Positions 7,402-14,953 of a DNA stretch of 18,169 nucleotides are shown here, piece by piece. Positions within the stretch are counted from its first letter, which is position 1, and every line of letters starts with the position of its first letter. Under the pieces are notes generated by a model. It was given only the letters and a program-made list of their open reading frames with translations. It was not told the origin of the DNA and did no database searches. The stretch lies in assembly GCA_001872925.1 (NCBI GenBank), contig MNYD01000114.1, positions 1 through 18,169 of the forward strand. Direction: 5' to 3'. A program made the translations under genes and the position numbers. The DNA is from Dehalococcoidia bacterium CG2_30_46_19. GTDB lineage: Bacteria; Chloroflexota; Dehalococcoidia; GIF9; AB-539-J10.

Positions 7402-8133
7402 TCACACGCCCAATTGCTCTATTACCCTCTTCGTCCCCTTCAGTTCCTCCATCAAGTCGATAGGTTCAACCTCCAGCCTGCGTGGTCTCACTGCCTTACT
7501 CCACTGGTGCGGCGCCACTATTTCCAGAAGCTTATCAACCTGACTAAGTTCTTCTGCTCTTCTATAAATCATAGCCCAGGCACAGTCGCGTGTAGGGTCT
7601 ACTTCGCACTTACCATCTGCAGTCGTTCCACCGCATGGTCCATTAAGCAGTCCCTTAGGGCACTGCACAAAGGGACAAATACCAAAAGTTTTTCCAAGTT
7701 CGCATTCTCCGCATGCCTGACATTCCTCCTTGAAGCTAGTAGGACCTCCACTGGAAAACCCAAGAGCGTTGTTTGCGGGATATAACGGCTTTACAATCCC
7801 CATTTCCTCCTCTAAGTACCGTCGCACTGCTTGTGCCCCATCACCGCAACTCTGCATTAGTATGGCATCGCATTCCTGTATCTCTTTCTTGTGTTCGTTC
7901 AATAACATGGAAGACATGGGAAGATAGCAAGCGAATACTGCGAAAGGCAATCCAATTTTGCCCGTGATCTCCTTCCCTTGTTTTGCAAGTTTCTCCGCCA
8001 TCTCATTCACTTCTTTTATACCGCCGGTATGAAAGACTGTAGCGCATCCTCCACATCCCATCAGGACTATTTTCTTCTTACCTTCAAGGTATCCTACAAT
8101 CTCTTCAAAAGGTTTTGGCACCTGTGCATTCAT
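7402..8133 (-). CDS. metV: MetV-type methylene-THF reductase partner subunit (copy 2)
   Basis: This 243-residue MetV paralogue is the first gene of operon B. The N-terminal half has GCGGCATVFHTGG, followed by a domain with C69, C88 and C96. The C-terminal half has the cysteine-rich core: C138, C141, C144, C153, C158, C167, C176, C184, including CPKGLLNGPCGG and GKCEVDPTRDCAW. It has about 30 more C-terminal residues than copies 1 and 3. The ATG follows AAGGAGG at six bases, one of the best ribosome sites here, and a promoter-like site lies about 55 bases upstream. With metF2 directly downstream it should form a MetVF pair. No MvhD, Hdr or RnfC-like gene is adjacent, so its electron donor is unknown. 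Confidence 0.92.
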   Translation of the reverse strand: MNAQVPKPFEEIVGYLEGKKKIVLMGCGGCATVFHTGGIKEVNEMAEKLAKQGKEITGKIGLPFAVFACYLPMSSMLLNEHKKEIQECDAILMQSCGDGAQAVRRYLEEEMGIVKPLYPANNALGFSSGGPTSFKEECQACGECELGKTFGICPFVQCPKGLLNGPCGGTTADGKCEVDPTRDCAWAMIYRRAEELSQVDKLLEIVAPHQWSKAVRPRRLEVEPIDLMEELKGTKRVIEQLGV

Positions 8134-8184
8134 CCCTTCCTCCTTGACTTGTTTATTCCTTCTTGTCTCTTTGTAAGCTTCGGT

Positions 8185-8214
8185 ATTTTATACCATGGGG
8201 CATCAACTTGGCAA
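8185..8214 (-). promoter_or_regulatory. Probable sigma-70-type promoter for operon B
   Basis: In the 201-base gap between metV1 and metV2, the minus strand shows TTGCCA (8209-8214), a 16-base spacer and TATAAA (8187-8192, within TATAAAAT). This is a good match to a housekeeping promoter. It ends about 50 bases before the metV2 start codon. The -10 lies within a small dyad (GGTAT-AAA-ATACC), which could help a repressor or simply reflect AT content. A second promoter-like element, TTGACA, lies further upstream, but with a poorly spaced -10. The rest of the gap holds no recognisable gene. Confidence 0.5.
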
Positions 8215-8334
8215 CAAAGTGTGCTGGCTGACCACATAGGTAACACCGACCTGCGAATTTTAGCAAGTTCTTTTTCAAAAATTAATAGGTCAGATTGAAG
8301 TGTCAAAAAGGGGGGAAAAAAGATAAACGCTCTT

Positions 8335-8982
8335 TCAGCCTTGGCTCTTCCTTTGGGCAAGGTTTAGATTCCAGTTCCTGGGTGGCTTAATTTCTTCCAG
8401 CTTATCCAACCTCCCCATCTTCGAGAGACGCTCAATAATCTGCTGCCAGGCACAGGGCCTATCTGGAGATACTTCGCACTTGCCATCCTGCGAGCCACCG
8501 CAGGGACCATTAAGAAGGTGCTTGGCGCATCGAGCGATGGGACAAATCCCACCAGTGTATTCTAAAAGACAATCCCCGCAGGCAGCACACCTCTCCAGTA
8601 AGACGTCTTCTTCCCTATTTTCCCCTCCAATAAAAAGGGCATTCTGAGCCGGTAGGACAATCAAGTCAGGGAGGACCTCAGTTATTGTCTGCACCCCCAC
8701 CCCACAACCTAGCGAGAGTATGGCATCAATTCCCTCAATTTCAGGCTTCAGGGAGGTAGCAGCAAGAAAGGAATCACATTGCTTAGGAACGGTAATTACC
8801 TTGAATTTGAAGCTTTTCCCCCTTTGCTTGCCGGCAAGCCCAAGAAGCTGAGCTAAGATATTAGCTTCCTTTAAGCCCCTCGGTGGCTGGGTGCAACCAT
8901 CGCAGCCAGCAATCAAAATGCTGTTATAAGGAGATAGAGAATTCAGTATCTCCTCTAAAGGTTTCTGTGCTGTTATTATCAT
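8335..8982 (-). CDS. metV: MetV-type methylene-THF reductase partner subunit (copy 1)
   Basis: This 215-residue MetV has an N-terminal GCDGCTQPP (C27, C30), C69, C93 in SLGCGVGVQ, and the C-terminal core C132, C135, C138, C147, C152, C161, C169, C177 with CPIARCAKHLLNGPCGG. It lacks the third N-terminal Cys (C34 in copy 3) and the FAGG/HTGG turn of the other copies. Its ATG overlaps the stop of the tandem ferredoxin-MvhD gene (ATGA), which indicates translational coupling. The order metF1 - ferredoxin/MvhD - metV1 suggests one complex in which the ferredoxin-MvhD protein delivers electrons to MetVF. It is the last gene of operon A. No convincing intrinsic terminator follows. Confidence 0.92.
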   Translation of the reverse strand: MIITAQKPLEEILNSLSPYNSILIAGCDGCTQPPRGLKEANILAQLLGLAGKQRGKSFKFKVITVPKQCDSFLAATSLKPEIEGIDAILSLGCGVGVQTITEVLPDLIVLPAQNALFIGGENREEDVLLERCAACGDCLLEYTGGICPIARCAKHLLNGPCGGSQDGKCEVSPDRPCAWQQIIERLSKMGRLDKLEEIKPPRNWNLNLAQRKSQG

Positions 8983-10130
8983 CCTTGGCTCCTTTCTATT
9001 TCTACCTTAAAGCGCTCTAATTCTTGGTTAAAGCTCTGGGGATACCTTGGGGCTACAGAGCAAAAGTGGAGCCTTTCCCCTAAGCCAATTTGCCCCAATC
9101 TTTCCTTTAGAGCCTCAACCGAGCGTCTGGCTTCCTTGCTCCCTCTCTTCAGCTTGCATTCGTCTTCAGGGCAAGCAGCAATCAAAATGCCCTTTATCCC
9201 CTTCCCCAAAGCCTCCAGAATATGCAAGGTATCAACCCTGCCAGCACAGGGGAGGTCTATTATGCCAACATTCTCGCTGAATTCTCCATCAAGGGGAGGG
9301 AAGGCTGCCCATTGACAGCGAAATATCAGAATCTTCGGTTCCTTTATCTGTGAAGCTAGCCGAGAGATTGAAGCTGAGATAAATTCCCCTTCCCAGTTCT
9401 CCAGCTCTAAAGCCATAGCCGGGCATAAAGCTATACAAAGCCCACAGCCTCGGCAGGAATCTAGGTTAAATTTGGCTGCTTCGGAGCCTACAAGCTTGGC
9501 AGATTCATAAGGGCAATAGAAGACACAATTCCCGCACTTGATACATTTATCCCTATCCGCTTTTACCTTTGGGGTATATCGCTTCAGACTGATAACCTCC
9601 TCCCCGTAGCCAAATTGCTCAAGCAGAAGGTTGAGTGCCCTGATTTTTCGTCCAGTAATTCTACTTCCCTTCTCAAAGCGGCAGAAGTCCTCCTCACAAA
9701 CGAGGAGATAGATTTTTTTAACTTCTAACTTGGTTAAGGTTCTCAGAAATAAATCCTCGGGAAGGCGACCAACACAGGGGACGGATAAGGGGATAAATTT
9801 GGAGATCCCCAAAAGCTCTCCTGCCAGCTTAAAATCGGGTGCGACTCCCTTACACATTATAAGCAACCTATCAGAATCGTATTCCTTCCTTGCCCTCTCC
9901 AGATACCTAAATAAGGAGTCAGCATCATAATAGCCGATGCTGAGAGCTTGGGCGGGGCAGGCGGAATAGCAAATGCCACATACCTGACACTTCTCTATCT
10001 CTAAAGTTGTTTTGCCAGTCTGGGGGTCTTTCTTAATTGCTTCAAAAGGGCAAAGGGAGGCACAGATAGAACAGCTGCTGCAATACTCCTCGTTTAGATG
10101 GAGAGCTACCTCTTGACTAATTGAACTCAA
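8979..10130 (-). CDS. Tandem ferredoxin-MvhD protein (two 2[4Fe-4S] + MvhD units in one chain)
   Basis: The 383 residues form two successive copies of the same architecture. Unit 1: a double-cluster ferredoxin (C17/C20/C23/C27 and C48/C51/C54/C58), then an MvhD-like domain at about 88-180 with C93, C119, C145 and C150. Unit 2: a ferredoxin (C196/C199/C202/C206 and C226/C229/C232/C236), then an MvhD domain at about 265-357 with C272, C295, C320 and C325. That is potential for four [4Fe-4S] and two [2Fe-2S] clusters and no flavin site. MvhD links hydrogenase or formate dehydrogenase to HdrA, and MetVF to HdrABC in Moorella. Here it sits between metF1 and metV1, so I infer an electron wire for that reductase. 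The start is TTG, chosen because TAAAAGGAGG lies just upstream; the metF1 stop is inside that site. Confidence 0.88.
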   Translation of the reverse strand: MSSISQEVALHLNEEYCSSCSICASLCPFEAIKKDPQTGKTTLEIEKCQVCGICYSACPAQALSIGYYDADSLFRYLERARKEYDSDRLLIMCKGVAPDFKLAGELLGISKFIPLSVPCVGRLPEDLFLRTLTKLEVKKIYLLVCEEDFCRFEKGSRITGRKIRALNLLLEQFGYGEEVISLKRYTPKVKADRDKCIKCGNCVFYCPYESAKLVGSEAAKFNLDSCRGCGLCIALCPAMALELENWEGEFISASISRLASQIKEPKILIFRCQWAAFPPLDGEFSENVGIIDLPCAGRVDTLHILEALGKGIKGILIAACPEDECKLKRGSKEARRSVEALKERLGQIGLGERLHFCSVAPRYPQSFNQELERFKVEIERSQG

Positions 10131-10141
10131 CTTACCTCCTT

Positions 10142-11060
10142 TTATGGTCTAGGTAAAAGCCCTGCTTTTTCTACTATCTCAGGGACGGCTTCTTCCCATT
10201 CAATAGCCATAATATGAATCCCGGCTACGCCCTCAATTTCTCTTATCCAATTGATAATGTCGACACAGAACTTTATCCCCTCTTTGGATGCTTGCTCTTT
10301 AGGAACGCCACGAAGTCGCTCAATAATCTCATCCGGGACATCCATTTCAGGAACCTCGGTCTTCATATATCGTGCTGCTCCTACCGATTTTATTGGAGCC
10401 ACGCCAGCGAGTATCTTTACCTTCTCATGCAAGCCCCTCTCCCTCACCCCTTTCATCCATTCAGCGAATTTATCTACATTATAAACAATTTGGGTTTGGA
10501 TGAAGTCAGCCCCGGCAGCTACCTTCTTAGCTAAACAAATTACCCTAAATTCGAAGGGGTCAGCGAAAGGATTAGCTGCTGCACCGATGAAAAGGCATGG
10601 CTCCACTGTCATTTTATCGCCACACTGAAATTTCTTCTCATCTCGCATATCTTTCACCATCTTGATAAATTGGATGGAATCGATATCAAAGCCCCCCCTT
10701 AGCGTCAGGGTGATTGCCAAAGGATTGATGGTCGCCGGTGAGGCATAAAAGATTATTTATTCCCAAGGCAGCAATGCCTAGTATATCCATCTGAAGGGCG
10801 ATTCGATTCCTATCCCGGCAAGTCATTTGAACGATAGGGTCAAGCCCTTTTTCCTTTCCGATAAGGCAAGCAGCCCAGCTTGCCATCCGAACTACAGCAG
10901 TTTGCCCATCGGTGACATTAAAGGCATCAATATAGCCCTCTAATATCTTTGCCTTTCTGGGAATTACTTCTGGGTCAGCACTTTGTGGAGGTCCTAACTC
11001 TCCGGTAACGGCAAATCTTCCCGCTTTCAATACCCTTTCTAAATTACTCTTCGTTTTCAC
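10142..11060 (-). pseudogene. metF: Methylene-tetrahydrofolate reductase MetF (copy 1), interrupted by a +1 frameshift at G7-CTT-TGA
   Basis: Two overlapping frames together encode a full-length MetF of about 305 residues. The N-terminal part (11060 to 10686) starts at a GTG with AAGGAGGTG seven bases upstream and carries TGELGPPQ, NVTDGQTAVVR, TCRDRNR and CLTGDHQSFGNHPDAKGG. It then meets TGA. The C-terminal part (to TAA at 10142) resumes one base further on with DIDSIQFIKMVKDMRDEKKFQCG and FIQTQIVYN, matching copy 3 residue for residue in register. Only one extra base, in a run of seven G (10692-10698), separates the frames. The gene may be truly broken, a sequencing or assembly homopolymer error, or decoded by frameshifting (see the site entry). 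Its place between the DUF3786 gene and its electron-transfer partner argues that the function is wanted. Confidence 0.88.
10686..10700 (-). promoter_or_regulatory. Possible programmed +1 frameshift site in metF1 (AAGGGGGGG CTT TGA)
   Basis: On the minus strand the frame reads AAG GGG GGG CTT TGA T. CTT (10689-10691) followed by TGA (10686-10688), with a Shine-Dalgarno-like AAGGGGG just upstream, resembles the release-factor-2 frameshift site AGGGGGUAU CUU UGA C. A +1 slip on CTT would read GAT next and continue DIDSIQF, giving GG-L-DIDS where copy 3 has GV-Y-DIDS. The spacing between the G run and CTT is slightly different from prfB. A plain one-base insertion (GGC TTT GAT to GGG CTT TGA T) explains the same sequence, so this is a candidate only. 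Confidence 0.35.
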
Positions 11061-11082
11061 AGGCTCACCTCCTTCTATTCCT

Positions 11083-11766
11083 TTAAGAGGTTCCCTGGTC
11101 TGAAATAACCGGGAATAACTCACATTTCTTGAAGCTAATTAGCCTCGAAGTGATAGTGGCACAAAGCTCCCTTATGTCCTCGGCAGAGAGGTAATCGCTA
11201 ATACTGCTGTCAAACATTATGCTTCCTCTAGGGGCGAACTCGTCGTCTCCTCGCCATAGTGCTATAGTTATAGGCACTCTGGGGAAGGCCCTAATTGTCA
11301 TAGATGTATCACCATAATCTGCGCTATAGCCTCCTAGCTTTGCCGCGGAGGCCATTAGCAACTCGGGCTGCTTACCAAAGTGGTCTAAAAGGGGCTTTAT
11401 AGCCAATTGGTAAAACACGGGGAAGTAGCTAGCACATCCTGGCAGTTGCTTAAAGGTAATCAACTTATTAGTAGCAGGGGTGCTTTTTGCCGAAGTTAGA
11501 TAGTGAAGTATCAGGATTTTCTCCTTTAGGGGGACTGACTCTTCGCTATCTCTTAAGGAAATTGCAGCCTGGGGGAGAGAAATTAAGTACGGTCGGATAA
11601 GATATTCAATAATAATTGTTCTTTTGGCATCTACCTCTTGATATTGAGCACCACTTTTAGGGCACTGGTGTTTTATGTCCATGCTTGCCAATTTCTCCCA
11701 GGCAAGTTTATAAGCAAGCTCATAAGCTTGATGTCGGATGTTATAAAATGGTACACGAGGTTGCAT
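11083..11766 (-). CDS. DUF3786-domain protein of unknown function
   Basis: The 227-residue protein is soluble, with no signal peptide or membrane helix. I recognise the DUF3786 family from its C-terminal block, in which FPRVPITIALWRGDDEF is followed by a GSIMFDSSISDYL stretch, and from the mid-protein FKQLPGCASYF. Its molecular function is unknown to me. Members are often found near corrinoid and C1-metabolism genes of anaerobes, which fits here. The gene starts two bases after cooC stops and ends 22 bases before metF1, in the same tight operon, so a role in maturation or reactivation of acetyl-CoA synthase or the corrinoid protein is possible but only inferred. Cys residues (C35, C110, C201, C215) are few and do not form an Fe-S motif. 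The ATG is supported by position rather than by a strong ribosome site. Confidence 0.8.
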   Translation of the reverse strand: MQPRVPFYNIRHQAYELAYKLAWEKLASMDIKHQCPKSGAQYQEVDAKRTIIIEYLIRPYLISLPQAAISLRDSEESVPLKEKILILHYLTSAKSTPATNKLITFKQLPGCASYFPVFYQLAIKPLLDHFGKQPELLMASAAKLGGYSADYGDTSMTIRAFPRVPITIALWRGDDEFAPRGSIMFDSSISDYLSAEDIRELCATITSRLISFKKCELFPVISDQGTS

Positions 11767-11768
11767 TT

Positions 11769-12536
11769 TTAAAGTCCTAAGCCCTGAGCTATTTCTTTCA
11801 CCTTTAGTCGAAGGGGAGAATCTTCGGGGAGCTCAGTAAGTGGCAATCCCTTTATCTCCAGGTCGGCTATATTGGGATCTTCAGGGATTGTGGCAATAAG
11901 TTCAAGCCCGAAGTTAGCAATTGCCTTTTCTATTTCCGGGGGAAGTTTGTTATTCACTCTGTTAACTACAAGGCTAATTTTTCCAACCTTTGTTCTTAAT
12001 TCCTTAATAAGCTCCTTCATGCGGGCTGCTACGGTAATACCTCTTATTGTGAGGTCGGAGATAAGAAGCAAAACATCTACATCTCTGGTTGTTTGACGAC
12101 TAATGTGTTCCATACCTGCCTCGCAATCCATTACAATATAGCTATATTTGTAATCTTTTACCAGGCGGTCGAGGCATCCGCGTAGGAATTCATTGGCAGC
12201 GCAGTAGCATCCAGGACCTTCAGGGCGTCCCATGGCTAAGAGGTCAAACCCCTTAGACTCAATTAAGGATTCTATAATCTTGCCAAACATGAAATCCTGC
12301 TTGGCGATTAAGGGGCTAAGCCGCCCCTGTGATATATCTTCAGTCATACTTTCCCTAATCCTGCCCACGGTTCTATTTTCGTCTAGTGGCAAACCTAAAG
12401 CTTGGTTGAGATTGATGCTAGGGTCAGCATCAACAGCCAACACTAATCTCCTTTGGGAAAGTAGCTTTACAAGCAAAGCTGCGATAGTGGTTTTGCCAGT
12501 GCCGCCTTTCCCTCCAATAGCGATTGTCTTGGTCAT
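11769..12536 (-). CDS. cooC: CooC/AcsF-type nickel-insertion ATPase
   Basis: The 255-residue protein is a MinD/SIMIBI-class P-loop ATPase that helps load nickel into carbon monoxide dehydrogenase or the A-cluster of acetyl-CoA synthase. The deviant Walker A is GKGGTGKTT at 9-17, with the signature lysine at 10. Walker A' is VDADPS near 35-40. The dimer-interface metal motif CxC is present (C110 and C112 in GPGCYCAAN), and MDCEAGMEH is the switch II aspartate region. Length and motifs are normal for the family. Its ATG overlaps the stop of the nuoF-like gene (ATGA), so the two are translationally coupled. Placement in the acs operon fits nickel delivery to CdhC and the unseen CODH upstream. 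Confidence 0.93.
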   Translation of the reverse strand: MTKTIAIGGKGGTGKTTIAALLVKLLSQRRLVLAVDADPSINLNQALGLPLDENRTVGRIRESMTEDISQGRLSPLIAKQDFMFGKIIESLIESKGFDLLAMGRPEGPGCYCAANEFLRGCLDRLVKDYKYSYIVMDCEAGMEHISRQTTRDVDVLLLISDLTIRGITVAARMKELIKELRTKVGKISLVVNRVNNKLPPEIEKAIANFGLELIATIPEDPNIADLEIKGLPLTELPEDSPLRLKVKEIAQGLGL

Positions 12537-14428
12537 TTCACCTCACTCGATTCCTTAGAAGGCAGCAAGCTAACAGGTGACAGCTTCACTACTGCATCAT
12601 ACTCAGGGGGGCAGACCTCCAGGCAAGTGCCACACTTGGAGCATTTTTCCTGGTTGATAACCTTTATCTCCCCTTTTTCGCCCTTAACAGCCTCGGTAGG
12701 ACAGGTAAGCACGCAATGCTCACAGCTTCTTTCACATTTATCGGGTAGGATATAATAGACAGTGAGTTCAGGACACACTTTGGCAGGGCAGCGCTTTTCC
12801 AGGACATGTGCTTCATACTCATCCCGGAAGTAACGCAGTGTAGTAAGGACGGGATTTGGGGCTGTTCTTCCCAAAGCACAAAGCGATCCTAGTTTAACCT
12901 CTTCAGCTAATTCAAACAGGAGCTTAAGATCTTTGAGTTTAGCTCTGCCGGCTACAATGTCCTCCAGAATTTGGTGCATTTGCAGGGTTCCTAATCGACA
13001 CATGGTGCACTTACCACAGGACTCCTTGGTGGTGAAATCTAAGAAAAACCTGGCAGCATCAACCATGCAGTTATCCTCATCCATTACAATTAACCCCCCT
13101 GAGCCCATCATGGAGCCAGCTTGGTGGAGAGAGTCATAATCGACGGGAGTATCAAGCAAGCCTGCCGGGATACAGCCTCCCGAGGGGCCACCAATCTGTA
13201 CCGCTTTAAATGACTTGGCTTTAGGGATTCCGCCAGCGATGTCATAAATGAGCTCACGTAACGTTGTTCCCATAGGCACCTCAGCCAATCCTTTGTTGTT
13301 GACCTTGCCTGCCAGAGTGAACACTGCCGTCCCCTTGCTCCCTTCAGTGCCAATCGAGGAAAACCAATCTGCCCCTCTCTCGATTATCAAGGGGATGTTA
13401 GCAAAAGTCTTCACATTATTTAGCAGGGTAGGTTTACCCCATAATCCAGCCTGAGCAGGATAAGGTGGTCTTAGCCTGGGTGTGCTCATCTTTCCTTCCA
13501 CAGCTGCCATTAGTGCTGTCTCCTCGCCGGAGACGAAAGCACCAGCCCCCATAGCTAGCTCTATATGGAAATCAAAACCGCTGCCCAGGATATTATCCCC
13601 CAGGAAACCTAGTTCCTCTGCTTGTTTTAAGGCGATTTTTACCCGCTCGACAGCTAAGGGATACTCGGCACGGATATAGATATAACCTTGCTTCGCACCT
13701 ATGGCATAGCCGCCAATAATCATTCCCTCGATAACTTGCTGTGGGTCACTTTCCAGAATAACCCTGTCCATAAATGCGCCTGGATCCCCCTCATCGGCGT
13801 TACATACTACATACTTTGGTTCTCCCTTAGCCTTGTGGCAAAGCTCCCACTTCTGCCCGGTGGGAAAACCAGCCCCACCCCGCCCACGAAGCCCCGATTC
13901 TTTTACCTCTTCAATTATCTCATCAGGCTTCCTCCTCAACGCCTCTTCCAGGCTGATATATCCACCATTGGCGATATAATGGTTTATATTTTCCGGGTCG
14001 ATATAGCCACAGCGGTGCAACACAAGGCGGAGCTCATGTTCAAATCTAGGAAGCTCCGGGATATATGGGGCTTCCCCGTTGCCTCCTTCCAGGGTGCCCA
14101 AGGCAAGCTCAAGGCAGGGGTCATCACCCATAATGTAGCCTTCTACAAGGCGGGGAACAAGCTCGGGAGTCAGATTTCCATAAACGATGCGGAAAGAATC
14201 AGGCTTGGATATAGTGACCAATGGCTCAGCATAGCATAGCCCCATACATCCAACCTGGATGATCTTCATCTCAATATTCCGCCGTGACAGCTCTCCGTGG
14301 AAAGCCTCAAGGGTGCTTAAAGCGCCAGCTGCCCTACCACAAGTGGCTGTGCCAATGAGGATATAAGTGGTGTTTTGAAGCTCTTCCCATTCGGATTTTG
14401 CCCGTTTCTGGATTTCCTGAAACTTCAT
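12533..14428 (-). CDS. nuoF: NuoF/HydB-type NADH-binding flavin/Fe-S subunit with C-terminal ferredoxin
   Basis: The 631-residue protein has the HydB domain order. First is a thioredoxin-like N-terminus (C30, C61, C65). Next is the FMN/NADH Rossmann-like core with GRGGAGFPTGQKWE at 182-195 and NADEGDPGAF at 210-219, then the SLBB region. The N3-type [4Fe-4S] site is ESCGKCTMCRLG (C471, C474, C477) with C517. A 2[4Fe-4S] ferredoxin ends the chain. The first ferredoxin site is C565-x3-C569-x2-C572-x3-C576; the first spacing is three instead of two. The second (C596/C599/C602/C606) is standard. It should oxidise or reduce NAD(H) and pass electrons to Fe-S partners. With the NuoE-like gene three bases upstream, and no hydrogenase or complex I gene nearby, its partner may be CODH/ACS or ferredoxin. 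Its stop overlaps cooC. Confidence 0.9.
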   Translation of the reverse strand: MKFQEIQKRAKSEWEELQNTTYILIGTATCGRAAGALSTLEAFHGELSRRNIEMKIIQVGCMGLCYAEPLVTISKPDSFRIVYGNLTPELVPRLVEGYIMGDDPCLELALGTLEGGNGEAPYIPELPRFEHELRLVLHRCGYIDPENINHYIANGGYISLEEALRRKPDEIIEEVKESGLRGRGGAGFPTGQKWELCHKAKGEPKYVVCNADEGDPGAFMDRVILESDPQQVIEGMIIGGYAIGAKQGYIYIRAEYPLAVERVKIALKQAEELGFLGDNILGSGFDFHIELAMGAGAFVSGEETALMAAVEGKMSTPRLRPPYPAQAGLWGKPTLLNNVKTFANIPLIIERGADWFSSIGTEGSKGTAVFTLAGKVNNKGLAEVPMGTTLRELIYDIAGGIPKAKSFKAVQIGGPSGGCIPAGLLDTPVDYDSLHQAGSMMGSGGLIVMDEDNCMVDAARFFLDFTTKESCGKCTMCRLGTLQMHQILEDIVAGRAKLKDLKLLFELAEEVKLGSLCALGRTAPNPVLTTLRYFRDEYEAHVLEKRCPAKVCPELTVYYILPDKCERSCEHCVLTCPTEAVKGEKGEIKVINQEKCSKCGTCLEVCPPEYDAVVKLSPVSLLPSKESSEVK

Positions 14429-14431
14429 TCT

Positions 14432-14953
14432 TTATGCTTTGCTAGTGTTCCCTAGCTTGCCTTCATTTGAGCTTTCCTTTTTGGATTCTTGCTTGTAAGG
14501 TATTAAAGCTTCCTCCACCTTGAAAGGAGTCATTTTAGGATAAATGTTATCCCCTGCTATCATTACCGGAGCCAGCATACAGCAACCAACGCAAGCAACT
14601 CGCTCTAGGCTGAATTCCCCATCCTCGCTAGTTTCTCCTACCTTGATGCCAAGCTCCCTTTCTAAAGCTTCTAGGATAAGCTTTCCCCCTGCTAGGTGAC
14701 ATGCAGTTCCCAGGCAAACTCTAATATAATGCTTTCCCAGGGGAAGGAAGCGAAATTGGTTATAAAAAGTGGCGACTCCATAGACCTCAACTTCAGGAAT
14801 GCCCAGGAAATTAGCGATCTCTTGCATCACTTCCTTGGGAAGATACCCCAGTTTCGCCTGAATTTCCTGCAATAAAGGAATTAAGTTCTTCCTTTCCTTA
14901 CTATGTGAGGATAAAGTCTCGATTAACTGCTCTTTTTCCTTTGTTCCTATCAT
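14432..14953 (-). CDS. nuoE: NuoE/HydA-type thioredoxin-like [2Fe-2S] subunit
   Basis: About 173 residues of the 24-kDa NADH dehydrogenase subunit family: an N-terminal helical bundle (LIPLLQEIQAKLGYLP), VYGVATFYNQF, then the thioredoxin-like [2Fe-2S] fold with Cys in RVCLGTACH and ACVGCCM (C80, C85, C121, C125 from this start). It pairs with the NuoF-like protein encoded three bases downstream. I prefer the ATG at 14953, with AAGGGG nine bases upstream. An in-frame ATG at 14971 adds MKGKNL but has no ribosome site, and those bases look like part of a short repeat. The last 15 or so residues are Ser/Lys-rich and probably disordered. Confidence 0.88.
   Translation of the reverse strand: MIGTKEKEQLIETLSSHSKERKNLIPLLQEIQAKLGYLPKEVMQEIANFLGIPEVEVYGVATFYNQFRFLPLGKHYIRVCLGTACHLAGGKLILEALERELGIKVGETSEDGEFSLERVACVGCCMLAPVMIAGDNIYPKMTPFKVEEALIPYKQESKKESSNEGKLGNTSKA

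Noticed and set aside
8316..8340. T-rich stretch after metV1 as an intrinsic terminator
   Set aside because: The only stem is five A/T-rich pairs (AAAGA/TCTTT) that overlap the metV1 stop region and the T run itself; too weak to call.
8130..8360. 76-codon minus-strand frame across the metV1-metV2 gap
   Set aside because: It overlaps the end of metV1 and the promoter-like site, and has no recognisable motif.
10686..10688. TGA in metF1 as a selenocysteine codon
   Set aside because: The MetF homology resumes in a different frame right after this codon, so readthrough in the same frame would not restore the protein.
10686..11123. metF1 start at 11123 as in the longest open frame
   Set aside because: It overlaps the DUF3786 gene and adds 21 residues unlike any MetF; the GTG at 11060 has AAGGAGGTG at ideal distance.
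13688..14239. Plus-strand 183-codon reading frame opposite the nuoF-like gene
   Set aside because: It lies wholly opposite conserved NuoF coding sequence and has no family motif or ribosome site.
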